DNA from: Ezakiella coagulans
GTDB lineage: Bacteria > Bacillota > Clostridia > Tissierellales > Peptoniphilaceae
NCBI RefSeq assembly: GCF_003096635.1
Contig: NZ_QEKV01000001.1
Location: 1 to 64,000 of the forward strand
Reading direction: 5' to 3'
Length of the DNA: 64,000 bases
Both the position numbers and the translations under genes were made by a program. Below the pieces are notes generated by a model that made no database searches, was not told the origin of the DNA, and saw only the letters and a list, made by a program, of their open reading frames with translations. This document shows positions 26,704 to 34,727 of the stretch, in pieces; position 1 is the stretch's first letter, and each line of letters starts with the position of its first letter.

Positions 26704-27306
26704 ATGGAACTTGGAAATAAAATAAAATATTACAGAGGCGAAAAAGAACTTTCTCAGGAAGAGCTTGCAGAAAGAGTATATGTTTCAAGACAAACTATTT
26801 CGAATTGGGAAAACAATAAAAGTTATCCTGATATAAACAGCATTGTATTACTAAGTGAAGTTTTTGAAATATCCATCGATAATTTAATTAAAGGGGATGT
26901 TGAACAAATGAAAAAGGAGATTAATTCAGAAGAAGTTAAAAAACTGAACTTCTATGCAACAATGATGGCGATTTTAATGCTGGTAGCGACTATTTTGCTT
27001 ATGCCGATGCTTAAATTTATTGGCTTGTATGGCTTTATTCCTTATTTTGTATTAGTGGGTTGTGCTATGTTTTTTGCAATTAAAGTTGATAAAATTAAGA
27101 AAGATAATGATATTCAAACATATAAGGAGATTGTAGCATTCACCGAAGGAAAAAGATTAGATGAGATTCAGAAAATTGAAGAAAAGGCAAAACGACCATA
27201 TCAAAAAATTATAGACGGATTTTTATGGGCGGCAATCGCTCTATTGATTAGTGGAATTATGATTTTTTTACTGAGATTACAGCTTTTTAATAAGATTGGA
27301 GGTTAA
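26704..27306 (+). CDS. XRE-family regulator with two membrane helices
   Basis: A 200-residue protein from ATG 26704, chosen because AAAGGAGGT ends 9 bp upstream; earlier TTG and ATG codons sit inside or against the SD. Residues 1-65 are a typical HTH (LGNKIKYYRGEKELSQEELA, RQTISNWENNKSYPD). After a linker come hydrophobic segments at about 88-125 (two passes) and 165-185, so the C-terminus is in the membrane. The stop is followed after 2 bp by a HExxH protein, suggesting a coupled sensor/peptidase pair. Confidence 0.8.
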   Translation: MELGNKIKYYRGEKELSQEELAERVYVSRQTISNWENNKSYPDINSIVLLSEVFEISIDNLIKGDVEQMKKEINSEEVKKLNFYATMMAILMLVATILLMPMLKFIGLYGFIPYFVLVGCAMFFAIKVDKIKKDNDIQTYKEIVAFTEGKRLDEIQKIEEKAKRPYQKIIDGFLWAAIALLISGIMIFLLRLQLFNKIGG

Positions 27307-27308
27307 AT

Positions 27309-27770
27309 ATGGATAAGTTAAAGGCAAAGGATTTATTTGATAAGTATACAAAAAAACTCAGAATAGTTCCGGAGTGGGACATTCGGTTGGAATTTGTAGA
27401 GGACGAGGATTGGAAGAAGACAGGGGATTTTAAGATTGATCCGACTGATAAAAAGGCGATATTAATGTTAAATGCATCAAATCCAAAAGATGAAAACATT
27501 GAAGAAACTGTCGTTCACGAGCTCATGCATATAAAGATGTATCCTTTGGACCAAGTTTGCGAGTCGATGATAATAAATATGTTTGAAGAAGGAAGCAAGG
27601 AACAGAATTTTGCTTATCAAACATTTTTTGAAACACTTGAGGTTACCGTTGAGGAGTTAGCGAAATGTTTCTTATTAGAATTTGGTGAAAATAAAGAGTT
27701 TTCATATGGAAGGATGAATAAAATAAAATCTTTTAATGAATTATATGATGGTCTGAAGAAGTTAGACTAG
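27309..27770 (+). CDS. Putative zinc metallopeptidase-like protein (HELMH)
   Basis: A 153-residue soluble protein with HELMH at residues 70-74 (VVHELMHIKM), the zincin signature, in a short SprT/ImmA-like context: an upstream beta region WDIRLEFVEDEDWKKTGDF and a helix-rich C-terminal half with glutamates at about 110-117 that could supply the third ligand. It follows the membrane XRE gene by 2 bp (AGGTTAAAT to ATG), as metallopeptidase anti-repressors often follow their regulators. Its substrate may be that regulator (inference). Family assignment is tentative. Confidence 0.65.
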   Translation: MDKLKAKDLFDKYTKKLRIVPEWDIRLEFVEDEDWKKTGDFKIDPTDKKAILMLNASNPKDENIEETVVHELMHIKMYPLDQVCESMIINMFEEGSKEQNFAYQTFFETLEVTVEELAKCFLLEFGENKEFSYGRMNKIKSFNELYDGLKKLD

Positions 27771-28094
27771 AAGAAGATAGTTTGCATTTTTAAATGTATG
27801 GCTTTTTTAAAATCCTGCTTGCATTTGATGAGTTAAAATTAGGATTATTGGAATTTATTAATAATTAACAGGGTGCGGGAAAGAGGAATTGGACCCTTAA
27901 GTACAGATGATATTAAGTTGAGGGTTTTAAGTTTCGCGATAAGAGATAGATGGCATTTTATTCAATTATGTAAGGCAAAAATTTCATTTTTAATAAACCA
28001 CGCCACAATTCTCCGTGCTTACACCCTTCTCTTTTAGGGTACAAATAATATGTTGGAGTTTTTCCACAAAATTATTTCAAAGGGGGAAGTGAAT
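27771..28094. other. Intergenic stretch without recognised features
   Basis: No ORF with a start signal is seen. A weak inverted repeat lies near 27786-27815, and a CT-rich block at about 28000-28040. I see no riboswitch I can name. Confidence 0.4.
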
Positions 28095-28499
28095 ATGGAT
28101 AATATTAAGAAAGTTTTAGAGGTTTTGGGTAGTGTAGATGTTTTTTATCTTGCAACGAGCGTTGACGGCAAGCCGAATGTGAGACCGTTCGATGTGCACA
28201 CGGATTTTGAGGGCAAGGTTTATTTGGTGACGAAGAAGCAAAAGAATGTCTACAAGGAGCTCAAGGAAAATCCTTATGTTGCTGTGGCGAGAGCGACGGG
28301 ACACGGTTATTTCAGAATTTACGGTCAACTTATTGAAGATGATCGCCGTGAAGCACGCGAGAAAATGTACAACGACAATGTTGAACTTTGCAAGGGCAAG
28401 TATGAGGTTGACGACGAGTCGACGGCTGTGTTTTATTTCAAAGATGCGACTTTAAATCTTATGGAGCACGGTAAGGAACCGGTTGTAATTGAGTTTTAG
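28095..28499 (+). CDS. Pyridoxamine 5'-phosphate oxidase-fold (FMN-binding) protein
   Basis: A 134-residue protein from ATG 28095 (AAAGGGGGAA upstream); an earlier in-frame ATG at 28050 has no SD. The split-barrel flavin-binding pattern is clear: VFYLATSVDGKPNVRPFDVH, a central YLVTKKQKNVYKELKENPYVAV and an EDDRREAREKMY helix. Small proteins of this fold bind FMN or F420-like cofactors and act as general reductases or oxygen-stress proteins. Which reaction it performs is unknown. Confidence 0.85.
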   Translation: MDNIKKVLEVLGSVDVFYLATSVDGKPNVRPFDVHTDFEGKVYLVTKKQKNVYKELKENPYVAVARATGHGYFRIYGQLIEDDRREAREKMYNDNVELCKGKYEVDDESTAVFYFKDATLNLMEHGKEPVVIEF

Positions 28500-28657
28500 T
28501 AAGTAAAAAGTTTGAGTTTAGAAGTCTCAAACAAAAGAGGACGGATATGTCTTTATGAGGCTTTATCTTTAAATTGAATAACAAAATAATAAAAACCGAT
28601 GGCATTCATCGGTTTTTTGGTTACATATTTGTTTCATGTGTATTTAATTTTCAAATA

Positions 28658-29431
28658 CTATCCAAGAAGTACGTCAAGTATCATCATGACGATAAATCCG
28701 ACGATTATTCCGTAGGTGGATTCTCTTTCAAATCCGTTTGAGTGTGTTGTCGGGATGATTTCATCGCTTATGACGAAGAGCATTGCACCGCCTGCGAGTG
28801 CAAGTATAAACGGGAGAAGCGGTTCGAAGATTTTTACGAGACCGTATCCCATTAGTGCACCGACCGGTTCGACAAGGCCCGTCAAGAACGCAACTATAAA
28901 TGAGTATTTTATAGAGTAGTTTTCGCGTGCGAGTGCAAGTGCAACCGCAAGGCCTTCCGGCATGTTTTGGATGCCGATGCCGAGTGCGAGTGTGAGTCCG
29001 TCGGCGATGTTGTTTGTGCCGAAGCCTACACCGGTTGCCATTCCTTCAGGGAAGTTGTGTATGGTTATTGCGATGACGAAGAGCCAAATTTGTTTCAGCG
29101 ATTTTGAACTTCCGCCTTCGCGTCTTTTGTCAATCAAGTGTTCATGCGGAGAGTATTTGTCGATAAGGTCGATTAGTACTGCTCCGAAAAGTATTCCGAA
29201 AGATGTGACCATTACGGCTTTAAAGTTCCCGCCGCCGTATTCGATTGACGGCATGATTAATGAAAATGCGGTCGCTGCAAGCATTATGCCCGCTGCAAAT
29301 CCAAGCATGACGTCAAGCAATTTTTGCGAAACGTTTTTTGTAAGAAATATTGGAATCGCTCCGATTCCCGTCATGATTCCGGGAAGAGTAAGACCCAATA
29401 TTAATATAATATTTTTATCTATTCCAAACAT
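28658..29431 (-). CDS. ZIP-family divalent metal transporter
   Basis: A 257-residue membrane protein with eight hydrophobic segments. TM4 contains HNFPEGMATGVGFG and TM5 contains GIGIQNMPEGLAVALAL, the paired H/E-rich metal site of ZupT/GufA-type ZIP transporters, and there is a charged cytoplasmic loop (DKYSPHEHLIDKRREGG). It imports zinc, iron or manganese. The promoter has a perfect 7-1-7 palindrome between -35 and -10, so repression by a metalloregulator is likely. Monocistronic. Confidence 0.92.
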   Translation of the reverse strand: MFGIDKNIILILGLTLPGIMTGIGAIPIFLTKNVSQKLLDVMLGFAAGIMLAATAFSLIMPSIEYGGGNFKAVMVTSFGILFGAVLIDLIDKYSPHEHLIDKRREGGSSKSLKQIWLFVIAITIHNFPEGMATGVGFGTNNIADGLTLALGIGIQNMPEGLAVALALARENYSIKYSFIVAFLTGLVEPVGALMGYGLVKIFEPLLPFILALAGGAMLFVISDEIIPTTHSNGFERESTYGIIVGFIVMMILDVLLG

Positions 29432-29448
29432 AATATACCTCTATGTTA

Positions 29449-29477
29449 ATTATAGTATAGGAAATTCCTATTGTCAA
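29449..29477 (-). promoter_or_regulatory. ZIP promoter with operator palindrome
   Basis: Minus strand TTGACA (29472-29477), 17-bp spacer, TATAAT (29449-29454). A perfect dyad ATAGGAA-x-TTCCTAT at 29457-29471 fills the spacer. Its TAGG/CCTA half-sites resemble DtxR/SirR-type metalloregulator sites. Confidence 0.75.
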
Positions 29478-29489
29478 ACGATTCTAAAC

Positions 29490-29518
29490 TTGATATAAAA
29501 ATTACAAATTGTTATAAT
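29490..29518 (+). promoter_or_regulatory. Promoter of the double-cubane reductase gene
   Basis: TTGATA (29490-29495), 17-bp spacer, TATAAT (29513-29518). Divergent from the ZIP promoter. Confidence 0.7.
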
Positions 29519-29560
29519 ATCTTTAGATAATATTTATGATAAAAAATATGAGGTGTTTTG

Positions 29561-30706
29561 ATGATTGATTTAAAAAAGAATTTGCCTGAAATTTTTGAAG
29601 AATTCAGCGAAAAGAGAAGGGCAGCCTTTTTGGAAGTAAAGAAGATAAAAGATGAAAATATTCCGGTTGTTGGAGTTTTCTGTACATTTTTTCCGCAAGA
29701 ACTCGCACTTGCTGTCGGTGGAACATGCGTGTCGCTCTGCTCGACAAGTGATGAAACTATAGGAGATGCGGAAAGGGATTTGCCGAAGAATTTGTGTCCT
29801 TTAATCAAGTCAAGTTACGGCTTTGCTATAACGAATAAATGCCCATTCTTTTATTTTTCGGACATTGTAATCGGTGAAACTACTTGCGACGGTAAAAAGA
29901 AAATGTACGAACTTTTGGGTCGCCACAAACCGGTTCATGTTATGGAACTTCCGAACAGAAATTCCGAAATGGGCATGAAGATGTGGAAAGAAGAAATTCT
30001 AAAATGTAAAGAAGTGCTCGAAGAAATGTTTGACCACAAAATTACCGACGAAGAAATCAGACATGCAATCAAAGTTAAAAATGCCGAAAGAAGTGCAGCA
30101 AAAGATTTTTATGAAATCATGAAAGCGGACGAGCTTCCAATGATGGGGCTCGACATGTGGCACGTGCTTCACGGCCTCACATTCAGCTTCGACAAAGAGG
30201 CAATTCCGGGCGAAATAAAAGCTCTAAAGGAAAAAGTTTTGAGCGAAAACAAACACATAACCGGAAGAAAGAGAATTTTGATTACGGGCTGTCCAATCGG
30301 CGGTGCAACTGAAAAAGTTATCGAATCAGTTGAAAACAACGGCGGAATTGCAGTCGCATTTGAAAACTGCGGCGGTGCAAAAGCGATCGACGAAAACGTC
30401 GACGAAACAAATCCGGATCCATACGATGCGCTTGCAAGAAAATATTTGAATATAGGATGCGCATGCATCACGCCGAACACAAATCGTATAAATCTTTTGG
30501 ACAGAATGATCGACGAATACAAAGTCGACGGAGTCATCGACATGCATCTTCAAACCTGCACGCCGTACCAAGTCGAAGGCACGACAATAAGAGATTTCTG
30601 CAAAGAACAAAAGAATGTTCCGTACATTGCAGTTGAAACCGACTACGGGCAAAGCGACAAGGGACAACTTAATACAAGAATTGCCGCATTCATCGAAATG
30701 CTTTAG
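29561..30706 (+). CDS. 2-hydroxyacyl-CoA dehydratase-family protein (double-cubane cluster type)
   Basis: A 381-residue homologue of the HgdB/FldC-type subunits and of YjiM-like double-cubane cluster proteins. Cysteines and motifs in place: FCTFFPQELALAVGGTCVSLC, NLCPLIKSSYGF, KCPFFYFSD, ITGCPIGGATEK, FENCGGAKAID, GCACITPNTNR and HLQTCTPYQVEG. The number of conserved cysteines suits a large iron-sulfur cluster. It stands alone, without the usual second dehydratase subunit, and the ATP-dependent activase is not adjacent, so an electron-transfer reductase role like DCCP is likelier than a CoA dehydratase. ATG 29561 is preferred over the TTG at 29558. Confidence 0.85.
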   Translation: MIDLKKNLPEIFEEFSEKRRAAFLEVKKIKDENIPVVGVFCTFFPQELALAVGGTCVSLCSTSDETIGDAERDLPKNLCPLIKSSYGFAITNKCPFFYFSDIVIGETTCDGKKKMYELLGRHKPVHVMELPNRNSEMGMKMWKEEILKCKEVLEEMFDHKITDEEIRHAIKVKNAERSAAKDFYEIMKADELPMMGLDMWHVLHGLTFSFDKEAIPGEIKALKEKVLSENKHITGRKRILITGCPIGGATEKVIESVENNGGIAVAFENCGGAKAIDENVDETNPDPYDALARKYLNIGCACITPNTNRINLLDRMIDEYKVDGVIDMHLQTCTPYQVEGTTIRDFCKEQKNVPYIAVETDYGQSDKGQLNTRIAAFIEML

Positions 30707-30789
30707 AAAATTTAGCCGAAGGGAAACCTTCGGTTTTTGTTTTAAGAAAATTAAATTTGTGCAGTTAAAAATTTCTTTTATGCAATATG

Positions 30790-30833
30790 TTGCATTTTTA
30801 ATTCAATCATGATATAATATACGTAGTTGAATT
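30790..30833 (+). promoter_or_regulatory. XRE-ImmA operon promoter and possible operator
   Basis: TTGCAT (30790-30795), 17-bp spacer, TATAAT (30813-30818). A 7-bp inverted repeat AATTCAA (30800-30806)/TTGAATT (30827-30833) brackets the -10 box, fitting autorepression by the XRE protein. Confidence 0.6.
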
Positions 30834-30883
30834 GCTGAAAATTATTATATAAGTTATATAATATAATCATAAGGAGGAATTTT

Positions 30884-31267
30884 ATGTTTAGCGAAAAAGT
30901 AAGAAGACTGAGAGAAGAGTTGGGATGGACACAACAAAAGCTTGCTGATGAGCTTGGCTGTTCACTCAGAACAATTTCATCCTACGAAAGAGAAAACAAA
31001 AGACCGAGACACAGAAGAACTTATTCTAAGCTTGCCGAAATTTTCGGAGTCGATGTGAACTATCTTTTGACCGATGAAGACGAATTTGTATTGCGTGCAA
31101 CACAAGAGTTCGGTGCTGAAGGAAGACAAGAGGCAAATGCACTCATAAGAAGCGTTATTGGACTTTTTGCCGGCGGCACGATGTCTCTTGAAGACAAAAA
31201 AGCTGCACTCGATGCGATTGAAGAAGCATATTATATGGCAAAATCTGAAATGGGCAAAGAAAAATAG
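30884..31267 (+). CDS. XRE-family transcriptional regulator
   Basis: A 127-residue protein: HTH in residues 1-65 (VRRLREELGWTQQKLADELG, SLRTISSYERENKRPRHRRT) followed by an acidic helical tail (DKKAALDAIEEAYYMAKSE). ATG start with AAGGAGG. Its stop is adjacent to the start of an ImmA/IrrE-type peptidase gene, the common anti-repressor pairing. The pair lies directly upstream of the type I-E operon, so it may influence those genes, but that is only a positional hint. Confidence 0.88.
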   Translation: MFSEKVRRLREELGWTQQKLADELGCSLRTISSYERENKRPRHRRTYSKLAEIFGVDVNYLLTDEDEFVLRATQEFGAEGRQEANALIRSVIGLFAGGTMSLEDKKAALDAIEEAYYMAKSEMGKEK

Positions 31268-31843
31268 ATGCAAAAAAGTAGGATGATTTATGAGGACGTG
31301 AATGCTCTCATAGAAGAAGAAGGCACCCGCGATCCTCATGACATCTTGATTTCAAGAAAAGTTACAGTGCTGCCGTTTCGAATGGACACAAATATTCTCG
31401 GCATGTACACCGACGTGGTCGGGAAAAAATTTGTTTTCTACAACAAACGTCTCGACGAAACTATGAAGCGGATGGTGCTTGCGCATGAGCTTGGGCACAA
31501 CTTCTACCACTACGACTATGCGGACCTTTCGACCGCGGAGAGCATGTCGAAAAAAAGCAACGAAGAGCTTGAAGCGAACATCTTTGCGGCGCATCTTCTT
31601 ATAAAAACCGAGGACATCTTGTCGCTTTACGAAGAGGGCTATGACATAAACGAAATCGCAAGCTTTCTTTATGTGAGACCGGAGCTTTGCAACATTAAAC
31701 TGAATGAACTTCAAAAAATGGGCTACAAAATTGCCGGGAATTTTTCGATTCAATCTGATTTTTTCAAGAACATCAAGGGAATGGACGAAGAGAATTGGGA
31801 CAGCGAGTTTGTGCATGAGGACCCGGATTTTTTCGATTTCTAA
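31268..31843 (+). CDS. ImmA/IrrE-family metallo-endopeptidase
   Basis: A 191-residue protein with HELGH at residues 73-77 (MVLAHELGHNFYHYD) and the following SNEELEANIFAAHLLI that supplies the third zinc ligand, both diagnostic of ImmA/IrrE. ImmA cleaves its XRE repressor when DNA damage or cell signals call for it. The start follows the XRE stop with no gap, so the genes are coupled. Only 70 bp separate it from cas3. Confidence 0.92.
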   Translation: MQKSRMIYEDVNALIEEEGTRDPHDILISRKVTVLPFRMDTNILGMYTDVVGKKFVFYNKRLDETMKRMVLAHELGHNFYHYDYADLSTAESMSKKSNEELEANIFAAHLLIKTEDILSLYEEGYDINEIASFLYVRPELCNIKLNELQKMGYKIAGNFSIQSDFFKNIKGMDEENWDSEFVHEDPDFFDF

Positions 31844-31867
31844 ATTAAATATGATATAAAAATAAGT

Positions 31868-31903
31868 CGCCTATATACATATTCTTGTGTATGGGCTTTT
31901 TGT
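31868..31903 (+). terminator. Hairpin with T-run just before cas3
   Basis: Stem with GCC...GGGC ends and inner ATACA/TGTAT, loop of about 8, followed by TTTTTG. It ends one base before the cas3 SD. It could end the XRE-ImmA transcript or act as an attenuator for the cas operon. Confidence 0.55.
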
Positions 31904-31913
31904 GGAGGAGAAA

Positions 31914-34727
31914 ATGGAGAGAAAACTTTCATCATTATGGGCGAAGAAAAACAGAAACGCAAGCGGAATGTGCGAATGGCTGCCGCTAAGTGTTCACTTG
32001 AATGACACTATGGCGATTTGCCGACTCATTTGGGAGCATTGGTTGTCGGACGGAGTGAAAGAATTTATGATAAATTCTATAAAGACAAATGGTGAAGTCT
32101 CGAATTTTGACGACAGGGAAAAACCCGCAAGAAGTCTGTGCGCATTTTTGGGCGCGGTGCACGATATTGGAAAGGCGACTCCGTATTTTCAGCTGAAGAA
32201 ATCTTTTAGAAGAGATGAGGAGCTTGACGGACAAATTTTGGAAAATCTAAAGAGTGCCGGCTTTAAAGAATTGGATAAATTTTACACGGCAACGGATCTA
32301 AAAGAAAGTCACCAATCCATGGGGCAATTTATGCTCGTAAAGCGTGGTGTGAATATGACTGTCGCCGACATCGTCGGTGCTCACCACGGTCGCCCTATGC
32401 CGATAACAAAAGACATGGACAATTCATACACAAATTTCTTTTATCAAGTGAGTGATAAAAACAACGAGATTTATAAAACGTGGATGGACATACACGACGA
32501 ACTTTTTAATAGAGCACTTGAAGCGGCGGGATACAAATCGGTAGATGAAATTCCGCTTATCTCGCAACCTGCGCAAGTGCTTTTTTCTGCGCTTTTAATT
32601 ATGGCGGACTGGATTACGAGTAACGAAAAATATTTTCCGCTTATCGACATTGGAAGTTTTGATGTTTCAAACACCCGCGTTGAAGAGGGTTACATAAAAT
32701 GGAGAAACGACAGAACGGAGATTTGGAGTCCGGATTTTGTTGACGTAAATAAAATATATGAAGAGCGATTTAAACTTGTCGGCGGAGCGAAATTTGTTCC
32801 AAGGGATGCGCAGAGAAAAATAACGGAAGTGATAGAGAAAACAAAGGAGCCGGGTATAATAATTTTCGAAGCACCGATGGGAATGGGTAAGACCGAGGCG
32901 GCACTTGTTGCGGTTGAACAGCTTGCAAAGAAAACGGGAAGAACCGGAATGTTTTTCGGACTTCCGACACAGGCGACGTCGAACGGAATTTTTTCGCGTG
33001 TGAGCGCATGGCTCGAAAATTTGACAGACGACGTTTCGAGTGAACGAAGTGTAAGACTTATACATGGAAAAGCTGCACTCAACAAAGAATTTTCGGATTT
33101 GCCGAAGAGCAGAAATATCCACGAAGAGGACACGAATGACAAAAACACAGTTTCGGTTAACGATTGGTTCAGCGGAAGAAAGCTGTCGATGCTCGACGAT
33201 TTTACGGTTGGGACAATTGACCAATTTTTGCTTGTCGCATTGAAACAAAAACATTTGATGTTAAGACATCTCGGCTTTGCAAACAAAGTTGTGGTAATCG
33301 ACGAAGTGCATGCGTATGATGCTTATATGGGCGTTTATTTATATCAGGCGATAAAATGGATGGGCGCGTACGGAGTGCCGGTGGTGGTCTTGTCGGCGAC
33401 ACTTCCTATTGAAAAGAGAAATGAACTTGTAAAAAATTATTTGGAAGGTGCGGGTTATAAATTTTCAAACGCACCGAAACCGGAAAATTTTGATGAAAAC
33501 GAAGCATATCCACTTTTAACAATCACTGACGGCGAAAAAATAATACAGTTCGAAGATTTTGAGAAAGAAGCAGGAACGGATTTTGAGGTTAATAAACTTT
33601 CGAAAGCGGAGAGCGAAGACATTGCGAGATTAATAAAAAGCATTACGAATGAAGGCGTTGTGGGAGTAATTGTGAACACCGTAAGAAAAGCGCAGGAATA
33701 CGCACGAATATGTTCGGAAGTTTTCGGAGAGGAGAATGTTTTTCTTCTCCACTCGTCGTTTATTGCAACCGACAGATATAAAAAAGAGGAAGAACTTCTG
33801 CAAACTATCGGGAAAAACGGAGACAGACCGAAATTTAAAATCGTCATCGGAACACAAGTAATCGAGCAGTCGCTCGATATAGATTTTGACGTTTTAATAA
33901 CGGAGCTTGCGCCGATGGACTTAATTTTGCAAAGAATGGGGAGAGAGCACAGACACAAGAATAACAAAAGACCGGAGCATCTCGAAACGCCGAAAGTGTA
34001 TGTTTTAAATTCTACGGAATATGATTTCGACAAGGGAAGCACTTATGTTTATGATGAATATTTGCTTTTTAGAACGGAATATTTTCTTCCGCAAAAAATA
34101 AATCTGCCGAATGATATTTCACATTTAGTTCAATTGGTTTACTCCGAAAAAGAATTAACACTTGATAATAAAATTGTTGAGATATATAATGAATATAAAC
34201 GTAAATATAAAACAAATAAGGCAAATAAAGAATCTTTGGCTGAAAACTATGTGTTGGGCAAGCCGAAAATCACTAGAATTTCAGAAGATAAAAACATAAC
34301 CGATTGGCTCGACAATAAAAACAATGTTGCGGAAGCGTCGGATGCAAAAGCATCTGCACAGGTGCGGGACAGCGATGAAAGCATAGAGATTATTGCTTTA
34401 AAAAAATGTGAAGGCGGTTATGAATTTTTCGATGAAGAGGGACTGCTTGACATTACGGACAACAAAACTGCAATGAAAATGGCACAGCACACGTTGAGGC
34501 TTCCGAGGCAAGTTTTTTACGACGCGGGAATTGATAATGTAATAAAACTTTTGGAGGACTATTATGTCGAAAATCTGTCGGATTGGGACAATCAAAGCTG
34601 GTTAAAGAACAATCTCGGAATTATTTTTGATGAAAACGGAGAATTTAAAATTTTTGATAAGATATTAAAATACGATCAAAAATATGGATTGATTGTGGAA
34701 AAGGAGGGAGACGATGGGAGAATTTAA
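31914..34727 (+). CDS. cas3: Cas3 nuclease-helicase, type I-E
   Basis: A 937-residue protein from ATG 31914 (SD GGAGGAG; a GTG at 31887 lies inside the hairpin). The N-terminal HD nuclease has H83-D84 (AVHDIGKATPYF) and H157-H158 (VGAHHGRPM). The helicase core has APMGMGKTEAALVA (Walker A), DEVHAYDAYM (DEAH-like box), VVLSATLP (motif III) and GTQVIEQSLDIDFD with QRMGREHRH (motifs V-VI). It degrades DNA opened by Cascade. First gene of an eight-gene operon; the next gene starts 14 bp inside its end. Confidence 0.97.
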   Translation: MERKLSSLWAKKNRNASGMCEWLPLSVHLNDTMAICRLIWEHWLSDGVKEFMINSIKTNGEVSNFDDREKPARSLCAFLGAVHDIGKATPYFQLKKSFRRDEELDGQILENLKSAGFKELDKFYTATDLKESHQSMGQFMLVKRGVNMTVADIVGAHHGRPMPITKDMDNSYTNFFYQVSDKNNEIYKTWMDIHDELFNRALEAAGYKSVDEIPLISQPAQVLFSALLIMADWITSNEKYFPLIDIGSFDVSNTRVEEGYIKWRNDRTEIWSPDFVDVNKIYEERFKLVGGAKFVPRDAQRKITEVIEKTKEPGIIIFEAPMGMGKTEAALVAVEQLAKKTGRTGMFFGLPTQATSNGIFSRVSAWLENLTDDVSSERSVRLIHGKAALNKEFSDLPKSRNIHEEDTNDKNTVSVNDWFSGRKLSMLDDFTVGTIDQFLLVALKQKHLMLRHLGFANKVVVIDEVHAYDAYMGVYLYQAIKWMGAYGVPVVVLSATLPIEKRNELVKNYLEGAGYKFSNAPKPENFDENEAYPLLTITDGEKIIQFEDFEKEAGTDFEVNKLSKAESEDIARLIKSITNEGVVGVIVNTVRKAQEYARICSEVFGEENVFLLHSSFIATDRYKKEEELLQTIGKNGDRPKFKIVIGTQVIEQSLDIDFDVLITELAPMDLILQRMGREHRHKNNKRPEHLETPKVYVLNSTEYDFDKGSTYVYDEYLLFRTEYFLPQKINLPNDISHLVQLVYSEKELTLDNKIVEIYNEYKRKYKTNKANKESLAENYVLGKPKITRISEDKNITDWLDNKNNVAEASDAKASAQVRDSDESIEIIALKKCEGGYEFFDEEGLLDITDNKTAMKMAQHTLRLPRQVFYDAGIDNVIKLLEDYYVENLSDWDNQSWLKNNLGIIFDENGEFKIFDKILKYDQKYGLIVEKEGDDGRI

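Noticed and set aside
32667..33286. Long antisense ORFs inside cas3
   Set aside because: Shadows of the cas3 codon pattern; cas3 has clear helicase and HD motifs in its own frame.
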